DNA from: Pseudomonas sp. GV071
GTDB lineage: Bacteria; Pseudomonadota; Gammaproteobacteria; Pseudomonadales; Pseudomonadaceae
Assembly: GCF_003050835.1 (NCBI RefSeq)
Contig: NZ_QAOJ01000002.1
Span: 310,001-374,000 of the forward strand
Length of the DNA: 64,000 bases
Direction of reading: 5' to 3'
The translations under genes and the position numbers were made by a program. The notes below the pieces were generated by a model. That model saw only the letters and a program-made list of their open reading frames with translations. It was not told the origin of the DNA and searched no databases. The stretch's first letter is position 1. Each line of letters starts with the position of its first letter. Positions 42,615 to 52,207 of the stretch are shown in pieces.

Positions 42615-43763
42615 ATGTCTGCACCCGTGGTGATCATCGGCACCGGCCTGGCCGGCTATAACGTGGCCAAGGAGTTTCGCAAACTCGATGCCGAGACCCC
42701 GCTGCTGTTGATAACCGCCGACGATGGCCGCTCCTATTCCAAGCCGATGCTCTCGACCGGTTTTGGCAAGAACAAGGACGCCGACGGCCTGAGCATGGCC
42801 GAGCCCGGCGCCATGGCCGATCAACTCAAGGCGGAGATCCGCACCCATACCCGCATCACCGGCATCGACCCGGGCCACAAGCGTCTGTGGATCGGCGAGG
42901 AAGCGGTGGAGTACCGCGATCTGGTATTGGCCTGGGGCGCGGAAACCATTCGCGTACCGGTAGAAGGTGATGGCGCCGATGCCGTGTTCCCGATCAACGA
43001 CCTCGAGGATTACGCACGCTTTCGTGCGGCCGCCAATGGCAAAAAACGCGTGTTGGTGCTGGGCGCCGGGCTGATCGGCTGTGAATTTGCCAACGACCTG
43101 ACCCTGGGTGGCTACAGCGTCGAGCTGGTCGCACCCTGCGAGCAGGTGATGCCGGGGTTGTTGCATCCCGCCGCCGCCGCCGCCGTGCAAGCCGGACTGG
43201 AAGGCCTGGGCGCGCGTTTCCACCTGGGCCCCGTGCTGGCCAGCTTGCAGCGCAGCGCCGATGGCCTGGACGCGCACCTGTCGGATGGCAACGTGGTGCA
43301 GTGCGATGTGGTGGTGTCGGCCGTTGGCTTGCGCCCACGCACCGACCTGGCTTCCGCCGCCGGCCTGACCATCAACCGCGGAGTGGTGGTGGACCGCCAA
43401 CTGCGCACCTCGCACGCCAATATCTTCGCCCTTGGCGACTGCGCCGAAGTGGATGGCCTCAACCTGCTCTACGTAATGCCGCTGATGAGCTGCGCCCGCG
43501 CCCTGGCGCAAACCCTGGCCGGCAACCCGACGGCCGTCACCTACGGCGCCATGCCGGTGCAGGTGAAAACCCCAGCCTGCCCGGTGGTGGTTTCGCCGCC
43601 ACCGCGCGGTACCAGCGGTGAATGGCAGGTGGAAGGCAGCGGCGCCGATATCAAAGCGCTGTGCCGTGATAGCGAAGGCCGCCTGCTGGGCTATGCCCTG
43701 ACCGGAACGGCCGTGCAGGAAAAGTTGGCACTGAATAAGGAGCTTCCCGCCCTTTTGGCGTGA
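42615..43763 (+). CDS. rubB: Rubredoxin-NAD(+) reductase
   Basis: A 382-residue flavoprotein with the FAD-binding start [20 protein letters not shown], a second Rossmann motif [17 protein letters not shown] for NADH, and the closing FAD motif [12 protein letters not shown]. It passes electrons from NADH to rubredoxin. Gene order rubA1-rubA2-rubB-HU is the one I know from P. aeruginosa and P. putida. Confidence 0.95.
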   Translation: MSAPVVIIGTGLAGYNVAKEFRKLDAETPLLLITADDGRSYSKPMLSTGFGKNKDADGLSMAEPGAMADQLKAEIRTHTRITGIDPGHKRLWIGEEAVEYRDLVLAWGAETIRVPVEGDGADAVFPINDLEDYARFRAAANGKKRVLVLGAGLIGCEFANDLTLGGYSVELVAPCEQVMPGLLHPAAAAAVQAGLEGLGARFHLGPVLASLQRSADGLDAHLSDGNVVQCDVVVSAVGLRPRTDLASAAGLTINRGVVVDRQLRTSHANIFALGDCAEVDGLNLLYVMPLMSCARALAQTLAGNPTAVTYGAMPVQVKTPACPVVVSPPPRGTSGEWQVEGSGADIKALCRDSEGRLLGYALTGTAVQEKLALNKELPALLA

Positions 43764-43952
43764 ATGGCGCCCGTTCTGTCGGATAAATCATGAAGTTGCT
43801 CGGGAAAACTGTCGGACACGACTGGCGCGGGTCTCTGGAGCGTGCCATTCTCCCCCGGGTCTGCCGCAGCGCAGAGCTGTTGCGGCGCCTTAAAGCGCTG
43901 CTGGAATGGCAGCACGGACACAAAAACAAAAAACCGTCTAAGGGGCTTTTTT

Positions 43953-44225
43953 ATGCGTAAACCGGAACTTGCCGCGGCTATCGCGGAGCATGCTGATCTG
44001 ACCAAAGATCAAGCCAATCGTGTACTCAACGCCGTACTGGAAGAAATCACCTCCGCCCTGAACCGTAAGGACAGCGTGACCCTGGTGGGCTTCGGCACTT
44101 TCGTACAGCGCCACCGTGGTGCCCGTACCGGCAAAAACCCACAAACCGGCGAGCCGGTAAAAATCAAAGCCAGCAACACCGTCGCCTTCAAACCGGGCAA
44201 GTCCCTGAAAGACGCTGTGAACTGA
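43953..44225 (+). CDS. hupA: HU family nucleoid protein
   Basis: A 90-residue HU/IHF-fold protein: MRKPELAAAIAEHADLTKDQ, then GFGTFVQRHRGARTGKNPQTG, the DNA-wrapping beta arms with the RGARTGKNP signature, and KIKASNTVAFKPGKSLKDAVN. AGGGGC sits before the ATG at 43953. The gene-free 190 bp upstream hold the promoter. HU bends DNA and compacts the nucleoid. Confidence 0.96.
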   Translation: MRKPELAAAIAEHADLTKDQANRVLNAVLEEITSALNRKDSVTLVGFGTFVQRHRGARTGKNPQTGEPVKIKASNTVAFKPGKSLKDAVN

Positions 44226-44233
44226 GCCGCGTA

Positions 44234-44257
44234 CGCCCGGGGCTGAACGGCTCCGGG
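44234..44257 (+). terminator. Weak hairpin after the HU gene
   Basis: GCCCGG...CCGGGC arms 9 nt after the HU stop, without a clear T-run. It may be a 3' stability hairpin. Confidence 0.35.
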
Positions 44258-44408
44258 CGCACTTCTCGCAAAGCTGTCTGACAATCTCGCCGTTAGCAGC
44301 ACATTCGCTACAAATCCCCGCCACAACCCAGCTAAAGGCTGGCTGTAGTCATCACTACAAACCGCTACAATGCGCCGCCGTTCCATTTATTACGTGAGGC
44401 CAGCGCGC

Positions 44409-44804
44409 ATGAAATTTCGTTTTCTTCTCTGGATGCTGGGCCGCATGATGGCCAAGGCCAGCCAGACCAATCCCGCGTTTCAGCAGCAACTCGAAGGCCG
44501 CGATCTGGTCTTTCAACTGCACACCCTCGATGGCAAAGTGGCTCGCCACTTCATCGTCAAGAACCAGCGCCTGACCAGCAAACGCGGCACCGCCAACCAG
44601 CCGGACTTCGCCCTGGGCTTCAAGGATGCCGACTACGGTTTCGCCACCATGAACGCCAAGAACAAGCAGTTGGCGTTTATGCAGGGCATCCAGAACAAAG
44701 AGATCCAGATCCAGGGCAACCCGGCGCTGGTGATCTGGTTCCAGGGCCTGACCAAATACATCATGCCGAAGAAGAAGAAACCCGCCGAAAAAAAGGCCGC
44801 CTGA
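44409..44804 (+). CDS. Small SCP2-like protein of unknown function
   Basis: A 131-residue protein ending in a lysine-rich tail (MPKKKKPAEKKAA). The middle (VARHFIVKNQRLTSKRG, PDFALGFKDADYGFATM, LAFMQGIQNKEIQIQGNPAL) has the layout of sterol-carrier/SCP2-type lipid-binding domains. The function is unknown. TACAAT at 44366-44371 is a plausible -10. It follows the HU gene with the same orientation, as in other pseudomonads I recall. Confidence 0.65.
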   Translation: MKFRFLLWMLGRMMAKASQTNPAFQQQLEGRDLVFQLHTLDGKVARHFIVKNQRLTSKRGTANQPDFALGFKDADYGFATMNAKNKQLAFMQGIQNKEIQIQGNPALVIWFQGLTKYIMPKKKKPAEKKAA

Positions 44805-44884
44805 TTCGCGCTCTGCCGCACCGCTGCTGGTCGGCGGGCGGCGCTTTCGCTAGGCTGGGGGGAGTCTTTCTGGAATCCCCCGCC

Positions 44885-45625
44885 ATGCGCATCCCTCTTG
44901 TCCTCTCCCTGGTTCTACTGACCGCCACGGCTCATGCCGAACCGAGCAAACCCGCCGCTTTTGAGCACGTCTTCGACCTCGCCGGCATCCGCCTGATCTG
45001 TGAGCAGAGTGGCCCGTTGGTGCAGCGTGGCCTGGCAGACGCCCAGCAAAAAAAGGTGGAGAAAGCCTTCAGCGCTGACGCCCTCTGCACCGACCTGGCC
45101 AAGCGCCTGGCGTTGAAGGTGACGGCCAAGCAGGTGGAACAAGCCACTCTGGTACTCGACAGCCCGCTGGCGCAGCGGTTTACCGTGGCTGAACGCGCTG
45201 TGGGTGAGGGCGACGGTGGCACCGGCCTGGCCACTTACCGCGAACAGCTGAGCAGCAAACCACCGCGCGCCGATCGTGTAGCGCTGGTGCAGCGCCTGGA
45301 CAAGGCCGCGCACACCACCGACCTGGCCACGCTGCTGCGTTATGAAGTGGGCAAGACCCAGGCGTTGTTGGCGTTGCGAGCCAAAGGGCAGAACATCAGC
45401 GAAGCCAAACTCGGCAGCGAAACCGCCAAGCAAGTGGAGCCACTGCGGGTGTCCAGTGCCCAGGCGGTGCAGTCATTCATGCTCTACGCCTACCGGCAGA
45501 TGCCCAGCGGTGAGTTGGCGGACTACGCCGCGCTGTATGAGCAGGAGCCGGTCAGTCAATTGCTGGCAGCGGTAGTGAAGGAGTTGCCGGCTGTGTTCGC
45601 CGCACGGCGAGCGGCGCTGAAGTAA
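44885..45625 (+). CDS. Exported protein of unknown function, DUF2059-like
   Basis: A 246-residue periplasmic protein: signal peptide (PLVLSLVLLTATAHA), then helical repeats. The C-terminal part, FMLYAYRQMPSGELADYAAL, resembles the DUF2059 family, which is a helical module of unknown function. Two cysteines (in RLICEQSG and ADALCTDL) could form a disulfide. No enzymatic motif is seen. Confidence 0.65.
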   Translation: MRIPLVLSLVLLTATAHAEPSKPAAFEHVFDLAGIRLICEQSGPLVQRGLADAQQKKVEKAFSADALCTDLAKRLALKVTAKQVEQATLVLDSPLAQRFTVAERAVGEGDGGTGLATYREQLSSKPPRADRVALVQRLDKAAHTTDLATLLRYEVGKTQALLALRAKGQNISEAKLGSETAKQVEPLRVSSAQAVQSFMLYAYRQMPSGELADYAALYEQEPVSQLLAAVVKELPAVFAARRAALK

Positions 45626-45652
45626 CTGGCAGCGCCGTCGGCGATAGGTCGC

Positions 45653-46576
45653 TTACTCGGCGGCCAGCTGATGTGCGCTCTGCTTCTGCCGTTTGTAGGC
45701 CAGAGCAGCGGCTGATACCGGCGATACCCGTCCGGTTTCCACCCAGGTCTTCAAGCGCCCGGCATCGGCGATATGGGTGTATTTGCCAAAGGCATCTAGC
45801 ACCACAAACGCCACCGGGCGGTTGTTCATCATCGTGCGCATCACCAGGCAGTGGCCGGCCTCATTGGTAAAGCCAGTCTTGGTCAGCTGGATGTTCCAGT
45901 TGGCTTTGTAGATCAGGTGATTGGTGTTGCGAAAACCCAGGCTGTAATTGGGCTTCTTGAAGCTCGCGGTGGTTTCCGGGGTGGTGCTGAGCTGGCCGAG
46001 CAGCGGGTATTGCTGGCTGGCCTTGAGCAGTTTGACCAGATCGTTGGCGTTGGAGACGTTCAGCTCCGACAGGCCGGTCGGTTCCACATACCGAGTGTGG
46101 CTCATGCCCAGCGCCTTGGCCTTGGCGTTCATCGCCGCGACAAACGCCGGCACGCCGCCCGGGTAGTGATGGGCGAGGCTGGCGGCCATGCGGTTTTCCG
46201 ACGACATCAGCGCCAACAACAGCATCTCGTGGCGGCTGGCGAGGCTACCGACCTTGACCCGCGAAAACACTCCGCGCATCTCTTTCACATCCTGGATCTG
46301 CACCGGCAACACTTCGTCCATCGGCAGCTTGGCGTCCAGGGTGACCATGGCAGTCATCAGCTTGGTCACCGAGGCAATCGGCACGACTTTGTCGGGGTTG
46401 CTGGAGTACAGCACTTCGTTGGTTTTCAGGTCTACCAGCAGGGCGCTGCCGGAGGCGAGCTCCTGAACCTTGAGCGGCTGAACTTTGACCGAAACCTTTT
46501 CTGCCGCGACCGCCAGGGTGGGGAGGGCAAGTACGCTGCAAAAAAACAGGCTGGCGACAGAGCGACGAATATTCAC
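45653..46576 (-). CDS. pbpG: D-alanyl-D-alanine endopeptidase (PBP7-like)
   Basis: A 307-residue S11-family penicillin-binding protein. Signal peptide ends near AVAA (about 25). The three active-site motifs are intact: SVTK (S69-K72), SEN (126-128) and KTG (in [13 protein letters not shown]). PBP7-type enzymes cut D-Ala-DAP cross-links in the periplasm for wall turnover. It is convergent with the DUF2059-like gene. Confidence 0.93.
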   Translation of the reverse strand: MNIRRSVASLFFCSVLALPTLAVAAEKVSVKVQPLKVQELASGSALLVDLKTNEVLYSSNPDKVVPIASVTKLMTAMVTLDAKLPMDEVLPVQIQDVKEMRGVFSRVKVGSLASRHEMLLLALMSSENRMAASLAHHYPGGVPAFVAAMNAKAKALGMSHTRYVEPTGLSELNVSNANDLVKLLKASQQYPLLGQLSTTPETTASFKKPNYSLGFRNTNHLIYKANWNIQLTKTGFTNEAGHCLVMRTMMNNRPVAFVVLDAFGKYTHIADAGRLKTWVETGRVSPVSAAALAYKRQKQSAHQLAAE

Positions 46577-46717
46577 AAGGACAAGTCCACTAGGCAGAGG
46601 AATAGGGCGCCAGAGCAGTCCTTGCCGGCCCGCGCAGTATAGGAAAGGCTAGCCGGACATGGAATCCACTGTGATGCAGTTCATCAAACGCATTGTGGGT
46701 ATTCAACATTAAAGGCA

Positions 46718-46777
46718 TCGCGGCTGAAGCCCCTCCTACAGAAATGCTCGGTGGGGTGGGAGGGGCTTCAGCCGCGA
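46718..46777. repeat. REP pair (BIME-like) between pbpG and the LysR gene
   Basis: TCGCGGCTGAAGCCCCTCC (46718-46736) and its inverted match GAGGGGCTTCAGCCGCGA (46760-46777) form a long hairpin. This is a Pseudomonas REP element pair; the remaining gap holds no gene. Confidence 0.88.
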
Positions 46778-46786
46778 GCTGTTGAC

Positions 46787-47677
46787 CTAAAGCTTCAGCT
46801 CCGCATGCAGCCATTCCACGAATGGCTGCAGCAAGCGCGCGCGGCGTTTGCGTTCAGACAGCACGGCGTAATAGCCGAAGCGCGATTGCGCCTGGCCATC
46901 GATCACTTTGCAAAGCACCCCCTGCTCCAACAGCTCGTCCACCAAGTGGCTCCAGCCGATGGCCACGCCCTGGCCGGCAATAGCGGCCTGGATCAGCAGG
47001 GTGTAGTTGTCGAAACTCAGCGCCGCCGGCCCCACCGGCTGGCTGATGCCCAGCGCCTGAAACAGCCCCTGCCAGTCGAACCAGCGGCTACTCGCGTCGG
47101 GTTTCAGGTGCAGCAGGGGCAGGCCGGCGAGCTGCTCTTTGCTCAACGGCAGCTGACGGCCTTCGAGCAGCCGCGGGCTGCAGATAGGGAACACTTCTTC
47201 ACTGAACAGGCGGCTGGCTTCGGTGTGTTTGAAGCGACCATCGCCGAAGGTGATGGCGATATCGATGTCGCTGCGCAGGCTGGTCATGCTGCGGTCGCTG
47301 GTGATCAGGCTGACGTCCAGGTGCGGGTTGGCCGCCCGAAAGCGCGGCAGCCGTGGCATCAGCCAGTAGGCGGCGAAAGCGAAGTCGGTGGAGACCTGCA
47401 GCACCTCATGCTGGTTCTGCGCGGTGATCGCGGCGATGCCAGCATCAATGGCCTCCAGCCCCTGCTGCACATGCTGCAGCAGCACCTGGCCGGCATCAGT
47501 GAGGGTGATGCCGCGGTGAATGCGGTCGAACAAGCGCACCGCCAGTTCCTTTTCCAGGCGCTTGATCTGCTGGCTCACCGCCGGCTGCGTAGTGCCCAGT
47601 TCGGCGGCAGCGCTGGTAAAGCTCAGCGAGCGCGCGGCGGCTTCAAACACCCGCAGTAGATCCAGTGGCAGGCTCAT
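46787..47677 (-). CDS. LysR regulator of choline-sulfate utilisation (probable)
   Basis: A 296-residue GcvA-type LysR regulator: LLRVFEAAARSLSFTSAAAE and TTQPAVSQQIKRLEKELAVR (helix-turn-helix), then a LysR effector domain (DIDIAITFGDGRF). It is divergent from betC with a 143-bp gap, the arrangement of the choline-sulfate regulator. A T-N11-A palindrome (47691-47705) sits just before its start codon. The assignment to choline sulfate is from gene context and family resemblance. Confidence 0.85.
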   Translation of the reverse strand: MSLPLDLLRVFEAAARSLSFTSAAAELGTTQPAVSQQIKRLEKELAVRLFDRIHRGITLTDAGQVLLQHVQQGLEAIDAGIAAITAQNQHEVLQVSTDFAFAAYWLMPRLPRFRAANPHLDVSLITSDRSMTSLRSDIDIAITFGDGRFKHTEASRLFSEEVFPICSPRLLEGRQLPLSKEQLAGLPLLHLKPDASSRWFDWQGLFQALGISQPVGPAALSFDNYTLLIQAAIAGQGVAIGWSHLVDELLEQGVLCKVIDGQAQSRFGYYAVLSERKRRARLLQPFVEWLHAELKL

Positions 47678-47690
47678 GAAGCTTTCTCAC

Positions 47691-47705
47691 ATAAGCATTG
47701 GTTAT
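47691..47705. promoter_or_regulatory. Candidate LysR operator
   Basis: ATAAGCATTGGTTAT is an imperfect palindrome with the T-N11-A form of LysR binding sites. It begins 14 bp from the regulator's start codon in the divergent betC/regulator gap, consistent with autorepression and betC activation. Confidence 0.45.
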
Positions 47706-47820
47706 CCGAAACATGCGTGGCCATGCGCTTTACCCCTGATTGCATGAGGCAGAAGATCGACCCAGGCAGTCTCGCATAAAAAAAGCCGCATAACTGATCC
47801 GCATAGGATAAGCCCGCCAC

Positions 47821-49347
47821 ATGAACCGCCCGAACATCCTTTTCATCATGGCCGACCAGATGGCCGCGCCACTGCTGCCCCTGCATGACCGCGCATCGCC
47901 GATCAAAATGCCTCACCTCAGCCGCCTGGCCAGTGAGGGCGTGGTGTTCGATTCCGCCTACTGCAACAGCCCGCTGTGTGCGCCGTCGCGTTTCACCCTG
48001 GTCAGTGGCCAGCTGCCGTCGAAGATCGGCGCCTACGACAACGCTGCCGACTTCCCCGCCGATGTGCCCACCTACGCCCACTACCTGCGCCGCCTGGGCT
48101 ACAAGACCGCGCTGTCGGGCAAGATGCACTTCTGCGGGCCGGACCAATTGCACGGCTACGAACAGCGCCTGACCAGCGATATCTACCCCGCCGACTATGG
48201 CTGGGCAGTGAACTGGGACGAGCCGGACGTGCGCCCCAGCTGGTACCACAACATGTCGTCGGTGCTGCAGGCCGGCCTGTGCGTGCGCACCAACCAGCTG
48301 GATTTCGATGAAGAGGTGGTGTTCAAGGCCCAGCAGTACCTGTTCGACCATGTGCGCGAAGCGCCGCAGCAGCCGTTCTGCCTGACCGTGTCGATGACCC
48401 ACCCCCACGACCCCTACACCATCCCGAAAAAGTTCTGGGACCTGTACGAAGGCCAGAACATTCCGCTGCCACGCCACCCGCGCGCCCAGCACGAGCAAGA
48501 CCCGCATTCGCAGCGTCTGATGAAGGTCATCGACCTGTGGGACAAGCCGCTGCCCGAAGACAAGATTCGCGACGCCCGCCGCGCCTACTTCGGTGCCTGC
48601 AGCTACATCGACAGCAACATCGGCAAGCTGCTGGAAACCCTCGAAGACACGGGGCTGGCCGAGAACACCATCATCGTGTTCTCCGGCGACCACGGCGACA
48701 TGCTCGGCGAGCGTGGCCTCTGGTACAAAATGCACTGGTTCGAAATGGCCGCCCGCGTGCCGATGGTGATTCACGCCCCGGCACGTTTTGCCGCCGGCCG
48801 GGTGAAGGCTTCGATCTCCACCGCCGACTTGTTACCAACCCTGGTCGAACTGGCCGGCGGACGGCTGCACGATGAGCTGCCGCTGGACGGCCGCTCGTTG
48901 CTGCCGCACCTGCGAGGCGAGGGCGGTCACGACGAAGTGTTCGGCGAGTACATGGCCGAAGGCACCGTCAGCCCGTTGATGATGATTCGCCGCGGCCCGT
49001 ACAAATTCATCTATTCGGAACAGGACCCGTGCCTGCTCTACAACACCGAGCAAGACCCGTTCGAACTGGAGGAACTGAGCCAGTCAGCCGAGCATCAGCC
49101 GCTGTTTGCCGCCTTCCTCGAAGAGGCGCGCATCAAGTGGGACATTCCCGCGATTCACCACCAGGTACTGGCCAGCCAGCGACGTCGCCGTTTCGTCGCC
49201 GCCGCCCTGAGCCAGGGCACCTTGAAGAGCTGGGATCACCAGCCGTTTACCGATGCCAGTCAGCAATACATGCGCAACCACATCGACCTCGACGACCTGG
49301 AGCGCAAGGCACGTTTTCCGCAACCACCTGCCCACACTAATAACTAA
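47821..49347 (+). CDS. betC: Choline-sulfatase
   Basis: A 508-residue type I sulfatase. Metal-binding D12 lies in NILFIMADQM, and the formylglycine motif is C53-A-P-S-R57 (NSPLCAPSRF). Further motifs are SGKMHFCGPDQLHGYE and FSGDHGDMLGERGLW, with a C-terminal choline-sulfatase tail rich in R/W (VLASQRRRRFVAAAL). It releases choline and sulfate from choline-O-sulfate, an osmoprotectant and sulfur store; choline then feeds glycine betaine synthesis. Gene order regulator-betC-choX is typical. No signal peptide, so it is cytoplasmic. Confidence 0.95.
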   Translation: MNRPNILFIMADQMAAPLLPLHDRASPIKMPHLSRLASEGVVFDSAYCNSPLCAPSRFTLVSGQLPSKIGAYDNAADFPADVPTYAHYLRRLGYKTALSGKMHFCGPDQLHGYEQRLTSDIYPADYGWAVNWDEPDVRPSWYHNMSSVLQAGLCVRTNQLDFDEEVVFKAQQYLFDHVREAPQQPFCLTVSMTHPHDPYTIPKKFWDLYEGQNIPLPRHPRAQHEQDPHSQRLMKVIDLWDKPLPEDKIRDARRAYFGACSYIDSNIGKLLETLEDTGLAENTIIVFSGDHGDMLGERGLWYKMHWFEMAARVPMVIHAPARFAAGRVKASISTADLLPTLVELAGGRLHDELPLDGRSLLPHLRGEGGHDEVFGEYMAEGTVSPLMMIRRGPYKFIYSEQDPCLLYNTEQDPFELEELSQSAEHQPLFAAFLEEARIKWDIPAIHHQVLASQRRRRFVAAALSQGTLKSWDHQPFTDASQQYMRNHIDLDDLERKARFPQPPAHTNN

Positions 49348-49362
49348 TTCCAAGGGGATGTT

Positions 49363-50301
49363 ATGAAACGGTTATCCACCAAGTTATCCACAGGTTTGCT
49401 CACAGCGGTCGGCGTGCTGGCGCTCGGCATTGGCAACGTTCAGGCAGCGGATAGCTGCGACACCGTGCGCATGGCCGATCCGGGCTGGAGCGACATCGCC
49501 GCCACCAACGCCGTCACCGGCTTTTTGCTCGACGGCATGGGCTACAAAGCCAAGGTCGACACGCTGGCGGTGCCGATTATTTTCGGCGGCATGAAAGACG
49601 GTTTGGTGGACGTATTCATGGGCAACTGGATGCCCGCGCAGCAGGCGCACTACGACAAATTTGTAAAAACCGGCGCCGTCGAGCAATTGCACAAAAACCT
49701 CGAAGGCACAGAGTTCACGCTGGCTGTACCCGATTATGTGTATGCCGCCGGGGTGCATGACTATGCCGACCTGGCCAAATTTGCCGACAAGTTCGACAAG
49801 AAGATTTATGGCATTGGTGCCGGTGCACCGGCCAACCAGTCGCTGCAGGAAATCATCAGCAAAAACGAGTTCGACCTGGGCCAATGGAAGCTGGTGGAGT
49901 CCAGTGAACAGGCCATGTTGTCGGAGGTCGGCCGAGCGGTAAAACGCGAGCGCTTCATCACCTTCCTGGGCTGGACCCCGCACCCGATGAACGTGCAATT
50001 CAAGATGAAATACCTCACCGGCGGCGAGAAGTATTTTGGCGCCAGCGGCAGTGTTTATACGTTGACGCGAAAAGGTTATGCACAGGCGTGCCCGAACGTG
50101 GCGAAGCTGCTGACCAACCTGACGTTCACCCAGGAAATGGAGAACAGCATCATGGCCCAAGTGGACAGCAAGAAGGCCACCAATGCCGAGGCCGCCAAGG
50201 CGTGGATTGCGGCGCACCCGGAGGTATTGAATGGGTGGCTTGAAGGGGTGAAAACCAGGGATGGGGCGGATGCTTTAGGCGCAGTGAAAGCCAAGTTGTA
50301 A
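49363..50301 (+). CDS. choX: Choline ABC transporter substrate-binding protein
   Basis: A 312-residue periplasmic binding protein of the OpuAC/ChoX type: signal peptide ending near VQAA (about residue 29), then DSCDTVRMADPGWSDIAATN, the typical opening with the aromatic ligand site, and VFMGNWMPAQ, GIGAGAPANQS and TFLGWTPHPMN, which supply aromatic residues for the quaternary amine. It lies 15 bp after betC, so the two are cotranscribed. The partner permease and ATPase are not in the window. Confidence 0.93.
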   Translation: MKRLSTKLSTGLLTAVGVLALGIGNVQAADSCDTVRMADPGWSDIAATNAVTGFLLDGMGYKAKVDTLAVPIIFGGMKDGLVDVFMGNWMPAQQAHYDKFVKTGAVEQLHKNLEGTEFTLAVPDYVYAAGVHDYADLAKFADKFDKKIYGIGAGAPANQSLQEIISKNEFDLGQWKLVESSEQAMLSEVGRAVKRERFITFLGWTPHPMNVQFKMKYLTGGEKYFGASGSVYTLTRKGYAQACPNVAKLLTNLTFTQEMENSIMAQVDSKKATNAEAAKAWIAAHPEVLNGWLEGVKTRDGADALGAVKAKL

Positions 50302-50302
50302 A

Positions 50303-50421
50303 GCCACCCTCTCCCCCAGCCCCTCTCCCGCAAGCGGGAGAAGGGAGCAAACCCGTATGCCCCAGCAGACAGTGGTCAGCTCCCTCTGCCCGCTTTGCGG
50401 GAGAGGGCGGGGGAGAGGGTT
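50303..50421. repeat. CTC/GAG-type dispersed palindromic repeat, copy 4
   Basis: CCCTCTCCC...CCCCTCTCCCGC-aa-GCGGGAGAAGGG, then after a spacer CTCCCTCTGCCCGC-ttt-GCGGGAGAGGGCGGGGGAGAGGG (in parts). It falls between choX and the SulP gene and has the same design as the copies at about 1.0, 12.4 and 17.5 kb. Confidence 0.8.
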
Positions 50422-50466
50422 TATGCGTTGAGCTGCTACCCTGTCCGCCGAACCTTTTGCTCCGAG

Positions 50467-52047
50467 ATGTTCATGCGCTGGCCCAATCGCCTGATGCTTC
50501 TTCCCTTTCTCGCCTGGCTGCCATCGCAGACAGGCCGCAGTGTCCGCCGCGACTTCCTGGTCGGCCTGAGCGGCGCCGTACTGGCCCTGCCGCAATCCAT
50601 CGCCTATGCCCTGATCGCCGGTCTGCCGGCTGAGTACGGCTTGTATGCCGCCGTGGTGCCGGTGTTGATCGCCAGCTTGTGGGGCTCGTCCTGGCACCTG
50701 ATCTGCGGACCGACGGCCGCCATCTCCGTCGTACTGTTTACCAGCCTCAGCCCGTTGGCCGTGCCGGGCAGCGCCGACTACGTGGAACTGGTGCTGCTGC
50801 TGACGTTCCTGGCCGGTCTGTTCCAGTGGATTCTGGGCATGCTGCGCTTTGGCTCGCTGGTGAATTTCGTTTCCCACTCGGTGGTGCTCGGCTTCAGCGC
50901 CGGTGCGGCGCTGGTTATCGCCTTGGGGCAGCTGCCGTACTTCCTGGGCATCAACCTACCCAGCCAAGCCACCGGTTTTGACAGCCTGGTGCACCTGATT
51001 CAGGCGCTGCCGACGTTCAACCCCGCCTGCGTGGTGGTGGCCGTGGTCACGCTTGGGGCCAGCCTGGTGGTGCGGCGCCTGTGGCCAAAGGCCCCGGCGC
51101 TGTTGGTCGGCATCGTGCTGGGTGGCCTGGTGGTCTGGGCCTTGCCAACCCTGTTTGCCAGCGTGCCGCGAGTGCCGGCGTTCAGCGGTTCGTTGCCGCC
51201 CTTCAGCCCGCTGAGCCTCGACCCGGCCACTTTGCTGCGCCTGCTGCCCACGGCAGTTGCCTGCGGCATGCTCGGCCTGGTGACCAGTTTGTCGATTGCC
51301 CGCACCCTGGCCAGCCGCTCCCAGCAGATGCTCAATGCCAACCAGGAAGTCCGTGCCCAAGGCTTGTCGAATATGGTCGGGGCATGGTTTTCCGGTTACT
51401 TGTCCGCCGGCTCGTTCGCCCGCTCTGCGCTCAACCTGCAAGGCGGCGCCAACTCACCTTTGGCCGGCGTCTGCTCGGCGCTGCTGGTCGCCACCTTCGC
51501 ACTCTTCGGCGCGAGCCTGATTGCGCGGATTCCGCTGCCGAGCATGGCCGCGAGCATTTTGCTGATCTGCTGGGGGCTGATCGATTTCGCCGGCATTCGC
51601 GCGCTGTTCCGCGTCAGCCGCTCTGAGTTCGTGGTGATGCTGCTGACCCTGGCTGCCACGCTGTTACTGGAACTGCAGACGGCGATTTACGCCGGCGTCC
51701 TCGCCTCACTGTTTTTTTACCTCAAGCGCACCTCGCAACCACGGGTGCAGCAGTGGTTCGAGGGCGATGAAGAGATTCTGCGGGTGGAGGGCTCGATCTT
51801 CTTTGGCGCCTGCCATTACCTGCAACTGCGCCTGCAACGCAGCACGGGCCAGCGGGTGGTGATCGAGGCGCAGCATATGAATTTCATCGACTATGCCGGC
51901 GTCAGCATGCTGCACCAGGAGGCTCACCGGTTGCGTGGGCAGGGCCGCACCCTGTGCCTGCGTCGCGCCAAAACCCAGGTGGTGGAGGAGTTGCTCAAGC
52001 TCGAAGGGGCAGAGAAATGCCCGATCGAGTTTCAGCCGCCTGTGTAA
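50467..52047 (+). CDS. SulP family anion transporter with STAS domain
   Basis: A 526-residue membrane protein with ten or more helices in the SulP arrangement (LSGAVLALPQSIAYALIAGLP is the sulfate-transporter opening; AEYGLYAAVVPVLIASLWGSS follows) and a C-terminal STAS domain (EGSIFFGACHYLQLRL to VEELLKLEGAEK). It imports sulfate or another anion. The start is uncertain: ATG 50467 and ATG 50473 both lie next to a weak GAG. The proximity to betC suggests a link with sulfate released from choline sulfate, but the repeat and gap argue for separate transcription. Confidence 0.9.
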   Translation: MFMRWPNRLMLLPFLAWLPSQTGRSVRRDFLVGLSGAVLALPQSIAYALIAGLPAEYGLYAAVVPVLIASLWGSSWHLICGPTAAISVVLFTSLSPLAVPGSADYVELVLLLTFLAGLFQWILGMLRFGSLVNFVSHSVVLGFSAGAALVIALGQLPYFLGINLPSQATGFDSLVHLIQALPTFNPACVVVAVVTLGASLVVRRLWPKAPALLVGIVLGGLVVWALPTLFASVPRVPAFSGSLPPFSPLSLDPATLLRLLPTAVACGMLGLVTSLSIARTLASRSQQMLNANQEVRAQGLSNMVGAWFSGYLSAGSFARSALNLQGGANSPLAGVCSALLVATFALFGASLIARIPLPSMAASILLICWGLIDFAGIRALFRVSRSEFVVMLLTLAATLLLELQTAIYAGVLASLFFYLKRTSQPRVQQWFEGDEEILRVEGSIFFGACHYLQLRLQRSTGQRVVIEAQHMNFIDYAGVSMLHQEAHRLRGQGRTLCLRRAKTQVVEELLKLEGAEKCPIEFQPPV

Positions 52048-52207
52048 GGCATGCCCTTGTAAACGAGAGGTCAGCGCTGTGTAAAAGTCCTGATACAGAG
52101 GAATTTCTGGCTCTCGGTCACGCCTAATCCTGCAACCAGCGCCGATACTCGCTGGCCCGTCCGCCCAGTCAACAGTGCCGAGGCGGCCTGGAGCAAGGAG
52201 CAAGACC

